Below are positions 32,405 through 43,621 of a stretch of 64,000 nucleotides of DNA, one piece after another. The notes below the pieces were generated by a model. The model saw only the letters and a program-made list of their open reading frames with translations. It had not been told where the DNA came from and did no database searches. The position numbers and the translations under genes are program-made. Numbering within the stretch: position 1 is the first letter of the stretch; each line of letters begins with the position of its first letter. The stretch covers positions 166,467,961 through 166,531,960 of the forward strand of contig OY821521.1 of the NCBI GenBank assembly GCA_963682025.1, written 5' to 3'. The stretch comes from Cordilura impudica. Lineage: Eukaryota > Arthropoda > Insecta > Diptera > Scathophagidae.

Positions 32405-33597
32405 TTAGTGATTCTGCAGCAGAGATTTCATTCCGCAAACTAAATTTAATGGAACTTCTTTGTTTAACAAAATCACACAATGTTAAAATCACTTTTAATT
32501 GTTTAAAAAATGAGCGTCACTATTGAAGGAATGACACGAAGTTTGGCAAAAATGCTAAATACAGTACTGCCAACCCGCAAAAATTGATAAACCGGCGAAG
32601 TTTAAAATTAAAAGTCACATTTTCGTTTAAAGTAAAGTTAAAGTAGAGCTATATTCGTTCTTTAAAGTAAGCCAGTCTTTCAATTTCTATATTTCCATAC
32701 TTAAAATATTTATATAATTCTCTTTTTTTACCACTGTGCAATTTTTCATTATTAATTTTTTTTTAATATATATTTTTTTTATTCAAACAACAACTGTAGT
32801 TTTTCCTATGACATCTTAAATAAAGGACACTCAAACGAACTTGATGTCAATTTTAATTTGTGTTCTTTTATAGAATTGTAAAAGTAATTAATCTGAAAAA
32901 TGCTCTCATTTATTATAAATGTTATCACATTAAGCAATTATTTGGTAGTACATAAAAACTAATTTTAATTTAAGTATTTTTATTTCTTTTTTAGAAATTC
33001 TTTAAATAAATTAAGTCGTTAATCAAGGTTTTTGTGAAATTACTTATATAGTTCTGCTACATTTAAAAGTCCCTCAGCATATTCTCCAGTAAGTTATTAC
33101 AAGGCTTTAGTATTTAGCAACTTTGTTTGTACATTCGTGTTAAAGTATTTTAGTTAAATGCGAGTAATTGCATATGGCATGCATGTTAAGTTGCATTCAA
33201 CATAAATCATTTGTTGGCCATGTTTGTTTGTACGCTTGAGTGTCCGTTGGTTCGTTATGGTGTTCAAGTCTTAAAAGTTAGTTCGTGCTAATAGTTAAAC
33301 AGCTGTTAATTGAATTGCAAATTAGTTTATTATACTAGAAAAAAAAAACAAACATGAAAATGCAATTTGAAAAGACGTTTCAAGCCAAAAGCTTAAAAAC
33401 TTAAAAATAGTAAAGCATATTAGAGTGTTATTTAAGTTTTTTAATTGATATTTTTCTATATATCGGCGAACATACTAGGGAGGATCAATAACTCCGTGAT
33501 TTTTTTTAGCAAAAAAATTATATCTCAACATATTCGCCTTCCAGCTCAAAACACAGCTCCAATGTTGTAATCGAATGGCTACAACCTAATCGGTTAG
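32405..33597. other. Unique AT-rich DNA, no gene recognised
   Basis: Nothing with coding or repeat structure stands out. Confidence 0.5.
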
Positions 33598-33800
33598 TTT
33601 TTTGGTAAGGCCAGCCCAATCACCAGATCTCAGTTCAACAGAAAATCCATGTCGATCGAAAAATATGGACGCAAATTCCACAAACAAGACAGATTTCAGA
33701 GTGGAAAAAAATTTAATGGACTCCATGACTCCATGCTTCAGCGTTATGAAGCAGAACTTAAAAAAAATAATGGATATTCAACAAAATTTGGGTATTCACG
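33598..33800 (+). pseudogene. Tc1-type transposase scrap
   Basis: Reads VRPAQSPDLSSTENPCRS, matching the third-acid region of Tc1 transposases (W-P-x-Q-S-P-D-L-x-P-I-E-x-x-W). It then decays into a Lys/Asn-rich stretch. The conserved P and I of the motif are replaced, and neither N-terminal part nor terminal repeats are visible. Confidence 0.55.
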
Positions 33801-34420
33801 AGGGTGTCCTGGTGTCGTATGTGGCAAAATTTTGTATAATTGTTGTTTATATTTTCCATACAAAAAAATTATACGATAATACAACGTTAGCAGGTATGTT
33901 TTTGCGATGTACTATGTGATCAGCTTTTTTTCTGATTACTATTTAACCAGCTTTTGTTGTTTATTCCAAATATTTTTTTTTACGTTTCTTATAACTATTG
34001 TGGCAGAAATGGTAGAAATAAATAATAAATGGAAGGAAATAATTACATGCAGGTAAGTTATTGTGTAAAAGAACAAGTATTTTGCTTTTATTCGATTGTT
34101 TTTCCGATTGTAGTATATGAATATACGAAAGGTTGTTCACATATGTACTATTTGACGTCTTGTATTTCTTTACAACATACAACTTTAGTACACCTTATGA
34201 ATTCCCTAGTTATTGAAAGCAAAAATAGACGGATAGTTTTCAATTATTGTGTAGTAAAGGTTTCCAATTTTCTGTTAACAGCATAAAAATAACTTTTAGT
34301 TTTTTTTCTGATGTTAAGCTATTTAATGTTATTAAATATAACTTAAAAAAATTGTAAATTAATAAAAGGGTTTTTAATTTTGTGATCCATTTTTTTGGTA
34401 TTGATCGTTCAAATCATTAA
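33801..34420. other. No recognised feature
   Basis: AT-rich DNA; the frame at 34029-34286 has no recognisable domain. Confidence 0.45.
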
Positions 34421-35319
34421 AAATATACACCCCTGTTCTTGAAACCACTATCACAAAAAAAAAACTCGTAAATGAAAAAATTCTTATATCTACGAGTTTT
34501 TTGCTGTTCTCTAATTTCAATAAGAATATTTTTTCTCGTTTTAAAACAAATGTCCTTTTTTTCTACTAAGCAGGTCTTAAGAGATAAAAAAAACTAATTC
34601 ATATTTAAACTCTAACATGTCATTATTTAAAAAAATTAGACATTAATTTTATGAAAAAAAAACGATTTTAAAAAACGTCTACATTTTGATTTAAAAAAAA
34701 AAACTCGTAATAAGTGGTCGATGTTAATAAAACACACTTTTTGCGATGATGCTGTTCTATAACTATAATAAAAACTTTTTATTTACACAATCTATTTTCC
34801 ATTATAATTTTTTCAATTATAAGATAGATTCTTTATGCACTAATTATTGCAAATAAAGGAATTAAAAAAAATTTTTTCATCAAATCACATGTTTTTTTTT
34901 TTTTGCATATGTTCGAAACAGTAGTGATGCCAGTCAAATCCAATTTATTTGAATATCGAAATTTTTTTTGGTGATGCCTAACTTTTTAAAAATAGAAAAG
35001 TCATTTTTAATTGAATGAAATTGAAGAACAAAAACAATTAAATGAACAAATAAGTTGTTATTTTAAAAGAAAATATTTTTCTTTATACTTTTTCTATAAA
35101 CTTAAGAAAAAACATGCACAAAATACTTACAAGTTTTTTGTGAAACTGAATAAAGAACCATATGGCACCTCGGTTTCTAGATAACATATGTTCTCAACTC
35201 AAACATATGTTTCCATTAAATAAATAAAAAAAGTGGTTTCAAGAAACCCAAAATTTCAATTTCATGTGATTTTAAATTCACTCTTATTTAAATAACGTTT
35301 CAAGAACAGGGCTGTATAT
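34421..35319. mobile_element. 900 bp MITE with TTAA at both ends
   Basis: Inverted ends ATATACA(C/G)CCCTGTTCTTGA + AAC (about 23 bp, one mismatch). A second inverted pair inside reads AAACCACT/AGTGGTTT. TTAA is found at 34,417-34,420 and 35,320-35,323, the piggyBac target, although the left end has two extra A residues before the match. Non-coding. Confidence 0.6.
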
Positions 35320-35695
35320 TTAACGCACGCACCGATTATAATTTTTGTATGAAAAAAAAAATCATTTTTTTGCAACTATAACAATTGCTCTTAATCACTT
35401 TATTTACACACAGAAAATGGATTTGTTGTGGCAACTGAATTTGTTGCCAACCTAATTTTGATAGTCCACATTATCTGTAGTGATTACTAAATAATATTAT
35501 CGAAATAACCGTACGTAGTTTAGGGCAACTGATGTTTTAAGAAAATTCGATGGCATGAACTGTTATTAGTTCATACAATGGAATTTAGATTTTCTTTATT
35601 AGTGATTACAGCCATTTATTGGGGTAGCCCAATGCATATTATAACTACACTTTAAATTAATTTTTTATATTAATTATATCTTTTATAGTTATAAA
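35320..35695. other. No recognised feature
   Basis: AT-rich spacer. Confidence 0.45.
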
Positions 35696-36072
35696 TCTAT
35701 AATATTAATAGGCTAGGCGATTTCTTGTGACCGATATTTTGTTCTACCGTTATATCCCGATTTTGACCAAACGTATATTATTTGAAAGGTATTTCTTTTT
35801 AGCCGTTTTGCAGATTTACATATTTTTAAATTTTTTCCTTTATTTTGAGTAAATTGCATTTAAAGTTGCTACTAACACATACATAAAATTATACAATGCT
35901 ATGTGTGTGCTTATTAAATTTGTCAATATGTTTGTGATAAAAATGAGTTTGTTTTTTGTGTTTATTTGTGAACTGGCTATAATTGATTAGCATAACTTTA
36001 GGGTCTTTATTTAATGAAAAAATAAAATTTCTTAGAATTTGCACTCGAATTTCGAGGGCTGGAATCTGCTAG
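35696..36072 (+). mobile_element. Helitron-like element, copy 4 (intact ends)
   Basis: 377 bp, the same length as copy 1. A|TC start, CTCGAATTTCGAG hairpin, CTGCTAG|T end. Confidence 0.8.
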
Positions 36073-36170
36073 TTAAGGATTAATACATGTGTATGTTTGT
36101 ATGTTTTGAGTTAGAGAATATGAAAAACCTTAGCAAATGGTATTAGTACGAAATTGCCGAATGAATTTGT

Positions 36171-36942
36171 ATACCCTATACCACTATGTGGTTTGGGTAT
36201 AATGACTTTGTGCTGCTGTTTGTAACTACCAAAAATATTTGACCTAGACCCATCTTTAATTATACCGATCGAATCAGAATCACTAACTGATTCGATTTAA
36301 TGATGTCCGTCCGTCCGTCCGTCCGTCCGTCTGTGTGTCCATGTAAAGCTTGTAATCAAACTACGGGTCGCAAATATGAATATATTTTGATGAAATTTGG
36401 CATATAAGCTTTCATCGGCCATGGGATGAACGCTATTGAAATTGGTGAGAATCGGTCCATGTTCAGACCTAGCCCCCATACAAATGACCCCTATAAAATC
36501 GACATAAATTGCCATAAGATCCAAATTGTCGTATAGATCTTATGCGTTTATTACATCCATTAATGAATAGTCCAAAAACGGTTCCTATGGGACAACTCTT
36601 GGTCATAGGCCCCATATAGAGCTGCTTCCCGATCTTCACTTAAATCTATCAAAAAAGAAAAATATTGCACTGATTCATCTCAAATTTTGTATTTTCGCAA
36701 AATACAAGAGACTTTACCAACCATGGTCTGGACCTGGTTCTGGACCTAGTCCCCATATAGACATAGGATCCGATATGAACTTTTTCATATCTGCAGCCAA
36801 AAAAAATTAATAAAAATGCCACTCAAATTTGGTTTATGCTTATTTTCTATATCCAATTAGTTGGGCCTAAGAGATAGGGTCTCTAGCGCATGGTATAGGG
36901 TATCGTATAGTCGGTCTAGACCGACTATAATTTTCTTACTTG
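36171..36942 (+). mobile_element. DINE-1-like element, copy 2
   Basis: 772 bp with the full layout: ATACCCTATACCACTATGTG hairpin start, GTCCGTC run at 36,305, the 24 bp palindrome, and TTTTCTTACTTG|T end. It is inserted directly beside the CCT8 pseudogene's 3' end. Confidence 0.78.
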
Positions 36943-36954
36943 TTATAGATGTTG

Positions 36955-37735
36955 AAGTATCTAATTAAACTCTCTTCATCACTAAAACCAGCTTGTGGAG
37001 GTTTGGGTCCGCCAGCATATTTGGTCATAACAATTTAAGTAACCTTCAAGATTGTGCTGGCAGCACTAACAGCATATTTCATAGTCCAGTATTTTGATTT
37101 TAAGACATCGAACGCCTTCATGGTGGTGACATCAATAGTTTCGGGCTTTTCAGCTTCAGTATTGAAATCAGTATTTCATCAGACCCTCTTTATGAGAAAA
37201 ATATATCTGGTTGACCACTTCAGTACCATTGACACCGGAATTTTCAGCTAAAGCTTTAGAGAATGGTTCCAATGCAGTGGTAAGTTGTCTAAAGGCATGT
37301 CAGGTATCGGCAAAAGCAGCAATTTGTATCGCCAATTCAATTTCAGTAGCATCAGCACATAAATAACGTCACGTGACAAACTTTTGAAGTTATTGACAGC
37401 GTAATCGTTCAATAGAGTCCAAATAAATACCGCGTATATCACAATGCTTTGTCGCAATAACCTAATTTTTCCTGGCTGGGTATTGTAATGCGAAGCAAAG
37501 CAGTACCATTGACAGCTCTAGCCAAAACTAAAATTATATCTCAAACTTTGCTACCGTCAAACACAACTTTATTGCCATTTTGACCGAGAAATTTATTAAC
37601 TTATCAGCGGATTTTATCAAGATGGTACCCTTTGTCTTCATTTCCTCTTCAGCAAAAGAAACATCACCTTCAACAAAACTTTTAAAAGCCATGACATGCA
37701 CCACCTCAGACTTGGATAAACTAATGCTTAATTTT
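36955..37735 (-). pseudogene. CCT8: CCT8 (TCP-1 theta chaperonin subunit) retropseudogene, 5'-truncated
   Basis: Minus-strand reading in shifting frames: EVVHVMAFKSFVEGDVSF, KTKGTILIKSADKLINFS, LGYCDKA, ATEIELAIQIAAFADT, SKALAENSGVNGTEV, KAFDVLKSKYWTMKYAVSAA and MTKYAGGPKPPQAGFSDEES. These match the last part of the CCT8 subunit of the cytosolic TRiC/CCT chaperonin, including its C-terminal AGGPKPP. Several stops and frame shifts, plus a missing segment after GDVSFAE, show it is non-functional. No intron is visible in the part preserved, which fits a processed copy. The 3' end has been cut by the DINE-like element, so a poly(A) tail cannot be checked. Confidence 0.8.
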
Positions 37736-37859
37736 TTATTTGCTAAATTTTACACTTATTTTATAAATTTTATTAATTTTAACTTTTCTTTTTTTGAAAT
37801 ATTGCTTTAATTTTTTTATTTTTTATTAGAATTGTCATTTTTGGCCCATATTTCGCGAA
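37736..37859. other. Short AT-rich spacer
   Basis: Nothing recognised. Confidence 0.4.
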
Positions 37860-38345
37860 GGTTTTGTATAGCCTTGTTGTTTCTGAAAGAGATTCTAAAT
37901 TCTCACAGAAATTTCTAAATCTAGTTCGTTTGGATTTATAATGCTCCCACTGCCCGTGCCACTTTGCCCCATTGCCAAGCCTACGAACTTCGGTTCTGAG
38001 TGTAGAGAGATTATTGATCCACCATACTGCGTCTTTCTCCTTGCCCCTCGGTTTCTCAGGGCAGCTACAATAGTAGGCATCAAAGTTATGCCTTTTAGAT
38101 TGTAGCTTAGGATTTCATTGTACTCCTCCCAATTAGTTTTTCTGGTATTTCTATAGGAAGATGCCTGAATATCTAGGCCGTCTAACGAAAATTCAATTAT
38201 CTTATGATCCGATAGTGAATCTTCATCGGATACTCTCCAATTTCTTGAAATCCTAGCTAAGCTTGGACTGGCTACTGTAATGTCTAGTACCTCCTCTCTA
38301 ACTCTTGTGACGAATGTGGGTCTATTCCCTTCATTTAGTATGTAC
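37860..38345 (-). pseudogene. LINE endonuclease (APE-type) C-terminal remnant
   Basis: Minus strand reads GNRPTFVTRVREEVLDIT, then NWRVSDEDSLSDHKIIEFSL and a charged linker (RNTRKTNWEEYNEIL) before losing sense. This is the end of an AP-type endonuclease of R1/Jockey-like LINEs (the conserved SDH box is present). No RT is found downstream. It could come from the same LINE family as the RNase H remnant at 21.3 kb, but there is no overlap to test. Confidence 0.72.
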
Positions 38346-38954
38346 TAGGTTAGTATAGTAAAACACCCAAAGCGTTTGGTCCTGTGTAGGCACAGTAAAG
38401 TTTTATGCCCGTTTGAAGTAAAAACAAAGGTAAAAGTACTTCCGATCTAAATTCTGAGTTCGGATGTCTCCAATAGATTTTTAAGAGATGTTTTTACTTG
38501 GAATATTTTAACCCTATATCTGCAATTCTCATGGATCATTTTAGTTCTTTTTTTAAGAAATACCAAAGAAATGCCTTCGGACGTCCATTTGAAGGGTTTA
38601 AATATTCTGTGAATATATTCTTCAACAAATTTCATTTGGGGTTGACGAAGACGAAAACTTCATTGGAAAATTTTTTACATAAGGTCTTATGTATAGTCCC
38701 GAAAAAATATTATTTTGAAATTTCCACCTGTGATAATTTCAATATTTTTCTCAAACAAACTAAGCGACAACTAATGAGAAATAATATGAAACCAAACTTT
38801 TTACGACCTTTTATATTTTTACTCTTCTTGATTTAGGGTTTCAGCTATAACTCTAGAACCATTGATGATTTCTCATTTAATTCTTCAGCAAATCTGTAGC
38901 TAAGGCTTAAATTAATAATTTTTATTAATATATCCATGTAAAAATAGCATAAAA
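38346..38954. other. No recognised gene
   Basis: The overlapping frames at 38447-38635 and 38498-38836 have no known motif. Confidence 0.4.
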
Positions 38955-39130
38955 ACAAGCAAGAAAATTTAAGTGTAGACCGACCATGCGGTACCCTTCA
39001 TTTAGAGAATTGGTCTTAGGTCCAACTAAATGGGTATAGAAAATAAGCATGAAACAAATCTGAGTGGAATTTTTTTAATTGTTTGGTCTGCAGATCTGAA
39101 AAAAATCATATCGAATACTATATATATGTA
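38955..39130 (-). mobile_element. DINE-like 3' fragment
   Basis: The reverse complement gives ATGAAGGGTACCGCATGGTC, TAGACC and the TTTTCTTGCTTG end, preceded by the CAGATCTGCAGACC and ACTCAGATTTG-like blocks of the family's last 170 bases. Confidence 0.6.
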
Positions 39131-39896
39131 CTTGCAGTATACCCACTACGATGTTAGCGTAATTATTATATTAATTATTTAAGCCATAATAATATTTAAA
39201 AACAATAAGATATATTGTGTGAGCGACAATACGATGGAAACTTTTAACAAAATATATTTTTGACGACTTGGATGGAATCTTTTATTAGTTTAAACATTTG
39301 TACGTTTTATTTATTTAACAAAGAAGAAATATTAATATTACTTCAGAAAAAAAAAACAAAACTTAAAAATATTAATTTTTATGCTGTTGACAAAACAATG
39401 GAAACCTTTACTATACAATAACACTGTGGAATAAAATGATGGTCATGATCTTGGGGGGTGGATGATTTCTATACCGAACGATTGTATTAATTTATTTTAG
39501 TAAAACTCCCGAAGTGTTTTAACGTTTTGGGTCCATTTAAATATATCATTTTTGGTCAACACTATTCGTAAGACTAATGCTAGCCACACGATTTTATGCA
39601 TTTATTCATAGACTATTTCTCACAAATATTCTTTTGTCTGCGGCCATCACTAAAATCATCTATTATTCTAGATTTTAACTCTTCATTAAACTTTATTCTT
39701 GCCCTTATTTTATAATAATTGAAAGAAAACATCAGAATTTATAAATATTTAAATAACGGTTAAAATTTAAAAATTTTTTTTAACTGCTTCTTCTATTTTT
39801 TATTATTTTAATCAACTCTGGTAAAGAAATTTAAAAGCTTTCACTGTTTTGCCATCACTTAAAAAAAATATTTATTTTCGTTTATCTATTTTTGTG
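39131..39896. other. Unique AT-rich DNA
   Basis: No gene or repeat recognised. Confidence 0.45.
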
Positions 39897-40707
39897 ATAC
39901 CCTATACCACTATGTGGTTTGGGTATAATGACTTTGTGCTGCTGTTTGTAACAACCAAAAATATTTGACCTACACCCATCTTTAATTATACCGATCGAAT
40001 CAGAATCACTTTCTGATTCGATTTAACGATGTCCGTCCGTCCGTCCGTCCGTCCGTCCGTCCGTCTGTGTGTCCATGTAAAGTTTGTAATCAAACTGCAG
40101 GTCGCAAATATGAATATAATTTGATAAAATTTGGTAGTTAATCTTTTCTCGGCCATGAGATGAACGCTTTTGAAATTGGTGAGAATCGGTCCATGTTCAG
40201 ACCTAGCCCCCATACAAATGACCCCTATGAAATCAACATATATTGCCATAAGATCCAAATTATCATACAAATCTTAGTCAAATTGGGTTTGTATGTATAT
40301 ATTACATCCATTAATCAGTTGTCTAAAAATTATCCCTATTGGAAAACTCTTAGTCATAGGCCCCATATAGAGATGCTTCCCGATCTTCACTTAAATCTAT
40401 CAAAAAACACAAAAATATTGCACTGATTCTTCTCAAATTTTTTTTATATATATTTTTGGAAAATACAAGAGACCTTACCAAACATGGTCAGGATCGGTCC
40501 ATTTTTGGGCCTAGTCCCCATATAGATATAACATCCGATATGAACTTTTTCATATCTGCAGCCGAAAAAATTAATAAAAATCCCACTCAAATTTGGTTTA
40601 TGCTTCTTTTCTATATCCAGTTAGTTGCGGCTGAGAGATATGGTCTCTAAGCGCATGGTATAGGGTATCGTATAGTCGGGCTAGACCGACTATAATTTTC
40701 TTACTTG
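39897..40707 (+). mobile_element. DINE-1-like element, copy 3
   Basis: 811 bp with all hallmarks; the GTCCGTC run (40,031-40,063) is the longest of the set. The 3' palindrome has one mismatch (TAGTCGGGCTAGACCGACTA). Confidence 0.78.
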
Positions 40708-40965
40708 TTTTTAGTTGTATTTTTTGTAACAAATGTTTTGTCTTCAAATATAGAATACACCCAATAGTAATTTCGTAAAAAAAATACATAATTTTATCAC
40801 TAAGCGTAATTATTAAAAAACAATATTGGCAAATTTTTAATTTTGTAAAAATTTCCAATGTATTGCGACCTACTCTATTTAAGTACCACTTTTTTATTCA
40901 TTATAGGTTCGAAGATTATTCAAAAATTCTATTATTTGTAATATCGATGGCTTAGTTTGGAAAGA

Positions 40966-41362
40966 AGTAACTCAAGCCATAGGACAAACGCTATTGAAAT
41001 TGGCGAAAATGGGTGCATGTTTACACCTCATCCCCATTCAAATGACCCTTATGATATCGACTTAACTTGCCATAAGATCCAAATTACCAAATAGATCTCA
41101 GTCGAATTGAGTTTGTGTATCCATTAATCCGTAGACCAAAAATAATCCCTATAGGACAATTCACTTAAACCTATCAAAAACAAAAATATTGCACAGCTTT
41201 TCTCGGTTTGTATATGTTGTTGCAAAATATAAGTGACTTTACCATAAATGTTCAGGATTGGTCCAATTTTCGACGTAGATTTGGTTTATGAGATTTTTTA
41301 ACACCAATTAGTTGGACCTTATAGGGTATCGGTCTAGAGCAACTATCATTTTCTTTCTTGTT
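40966..41362 (+). mobile_element. Strongly diverged DINE-like 3' part
   Basis: Matches the family from the CGCTATTGAAATTGGCGAAA block through TTAGTTGGACC, GGGTATCGGTCTAGAGCAAC and TTTTCTTTCTTG. Many small deletions; older than its neighbour copy 3. Confidence 0.6.
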
Positions 41363-42725
41363 TTCTTAAGAAAATGTATTTTCAAATGAAAATTTACCAG
41401 TTGAAAAGTATCAGTTTTCGCATTTTTTTTTTGGCCGTTTTTACCCCCCAAGGGATCGAATTAAAACAAAGTTTATTCTTCTCCGATGTATGTGTCTCTG
41501 GTGGAATCTATATATCAAATTTCATATTCCCAAATTACTTTGTAAAGAGGATACAAAAAGGTACATTTTTGCACTTCCGTTTTTGCCCACCCCTTTAACA
41601 TCCGAATTTTCAAAAGCTTCCGTCTCATTTGATGTTTCTATCTTTTGTGGAATCCACAAACTATATTTTATATATTTTTTTTACTTAGTGTTGTTTTAAT
41701 TCGGCTTAAGGTCATATAATTAAAATAAAACTAAAGTTTTATTAATTTTTAATTTTATTATTTATTTTGTCGTCCAATATTTCGGCCAGACTTTCTGGTC
41801 TGGCTTGGTCTTCTTCTGGCCGAAATATTGGACGACAAAATAAATAATAAAATTAAAAATTAATAAAACTTTAGTTTTATTTTAATTATATGACCTTAAG
41901 CCGAATTAAAACAACACTAAGTAACAACAACAGGTCAACGATACACAACAATAAATATATATATTTTTTTTTGTTTGTTTAGAAGATACCAGATATATAA
42001 TTTTTACATCTCTGGCCGTTTTTCTTCCCCCCACACGTTAGAATTACCGATAAATTCATCCTTGACTGATGCCCACATATCCAGTGGAGTCTGTATGACA
42101 AAATTCATGTATACAGATAAATATATTAAGAAGATACAAAAAGGTACCACTTCCTCTTTTTTGAACGTTTTTACCCCCCCTTAAAATCCGAATTCCAAAA
42201 GTTTTCATCGCATCTGAAGTCTCTAGTGGAATCCACATACTGTATTTCATATTCCTAGATTCATTTGATTAGAAGATACCAAATGTAAATTTTTTTCCAT
42301 TTTATTTTCCCCTTTTTAGCTCCTTAAAGCGCGAATTTCTAAGAATCCCTATTTCGGTTCGAATCTGCCTCCCAAAAGGACCCCACATTCCAAATGTCAT
42401 ATTCCTGGGACCATTTTTAAAAATATTCCCTTTTGGGACGCTTTTATCTCTTTTTACCCCCTTAAAGTGCGAATTTCTAAAAATTTATATTTTGGTTCGA
42501 GTGTACGTCCTGAAAGGAACCTACATTCCAAATTTCATATTCCTGGGACCATGTTTAAAAATGTCCCTTTTTGGGCCGTTTTTATCCCTTTTTACCACCT
42601 TAGAATGCGAATTTCCAAAAATCGAATCTGCGTCCCAAAAGGAACCTATATTCCAAATTTCATACTCCTAGGACCTTTTTTAAAGATTTTTTAAAAATGC
42701 CATTTTTCGGCCGTTTTTACCCTTT
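41363..42725. repeat. Degenerate 138 bp tandem repeat field
   Basis: Units hold GCGAATTTC(T/C)(A/A)AA (42,331; 42,469; 42,607, each 138 bases apart), CAAATTTCATATTCCTGGGA and GGCCGTTTTTACCC. Earlier units from 41,400 are more diverged. A perfect palindrome is inserted at 41,681-41,924. The small frames here follow the repeat. Confidence 0.7.
41681..41924. repeat. Perfect 109 bp inverted repeat with 26-base loop
   Basis: Arms 41,681-41,789 and 41,816-41,924 are exact reverse complements; the loop is 41,790-41,815. In the right arm, reading plus, a frame through the loop gives a short EED...LAEIL-like string. This slightly resembles the tail of Penelope-like elements, which are known for inverted partial copies. 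Confidence 0.95.
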
Positions 42726-42728
42726 TTT

Positions 42729-42894
42729 ACCCCCTACTATGTTTTAGTAGCAACTTTAAATGCAATTTACTCAAAATAAAGGAAAAAATTTAAAAATCTG
42801 TAAATCAAAAAATATACGTCTGGTCAAAAGCGGGATAAAATGGTAGAATAAAAAATCGGTAACAAAAAATCGCCTTGCCTATTAATATTATAGA
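42729..42894 (-). mobile_element. Helitron-like 5' fragment, copy 5
   Basis: The minus strand begins A|TC TATAATATTAATAGGCAAGG at 42,894 and ends in the family's AAAGTTGCTACTAAAA block. The 3' half is absent. Confidence 0.7.
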
Positions 42895-43074
42895 TAACAT
42901 TAGTCAACAAGATTTTGGACTGGAGCAACCAAATACCTTTGGTAATTTGGAGGCCTGAATTCGAATCTGTAATTGGTTTTTCTCTATCACGTCTGGTTTT
43001 TGAGATACAAAAAAAATGTTTTTATTCGTTTTTTACATAAAAAATCATCACTTTATTTAAAAATCATTGAATTT
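42895..43074. other. 3' flank of the DCYFC copy 2 gene
   Basis: No polyadenylation signal that I would trust; nothing else recognised. Confidence 0.4.
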
Positions 43075-43606
43075 TCAAAAGTGAATAGCTTTATTTGAAT
43101 GTCGTTTGTATTTTGTTGGTTCGGTTTCACGTATTAGAGTCCACCAATAGTCTCCCAGCATACTTTTGACCCAAAATCCTTGATAATTGCTTTCAATTTT
43201 CATTAAATCTTGGTGAGCACGCTCCCTTTGTTCGTCGCTCACCGCACCTAGGTTTTGTGGAAAAAAAATTAAATGCGAATGAAGATAATTTTTAATTTTC
43301 GTGATAATTTTTCAATAAATCAGCAACAATTTGTATACAGTTTTCACTCTTACTGTTTCCAAGAAAACTGTCCACGATGCTCTTGAAAGATTTCCAGGCT
43401 GCATATTCTTTCTCCAATAAACATTGTGAACAATTGTCATCGTTCAATAGCTTCCTAATCTGAGGGCCAACAAATATGCCTTCTTTGATTTTAGCATATG
43501 AAATTTTAGGAAAAACCGCTAACAAATATTTAAATGATGCACAATTTTTATCCAGAGCCTTGACAAAGTTCTTAACAAGGCCCAATTTTATGTGCAGCGG
43601 TAGTTA
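43075..43606 (-). pseudogene. DCYFC/LPPLHIKLG family gene, copy 2, C-terminal part
   Basis: Minus strand from the LINE junction: LPLHIKLGLVKNFVKALDKN, ISYAKIKEGIFVGPQIRKLL, AAWKSFKSIVDSFLG, DLLKNYHEN, a damaged stretch, then NLGAVSDEQRERAHQDLMKI, ESNYQGFWVKSMLGDYWWTL, a basic YKRHSNKAIHF tail and TGA at 43,075-43,077. The C-terminus therefore looks complete. The KIKEGIFVGPQ block is continuous, whereas copy 1 has an intron exactly there. One stop and a small loss lie between YHEN and NLGAV. The N-terminal part resumes at 46,746 beyond a LINE. Confidence 0.68.
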
Positions 43607-43621
43607 TGTCAATGTTAAAAT

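Noticed and set aside
37054..37810. Plus-strand frames of 65-76 residues
   Set aside because: They lie antisense to the CCT8 pseudogene, which explains the sequence better.
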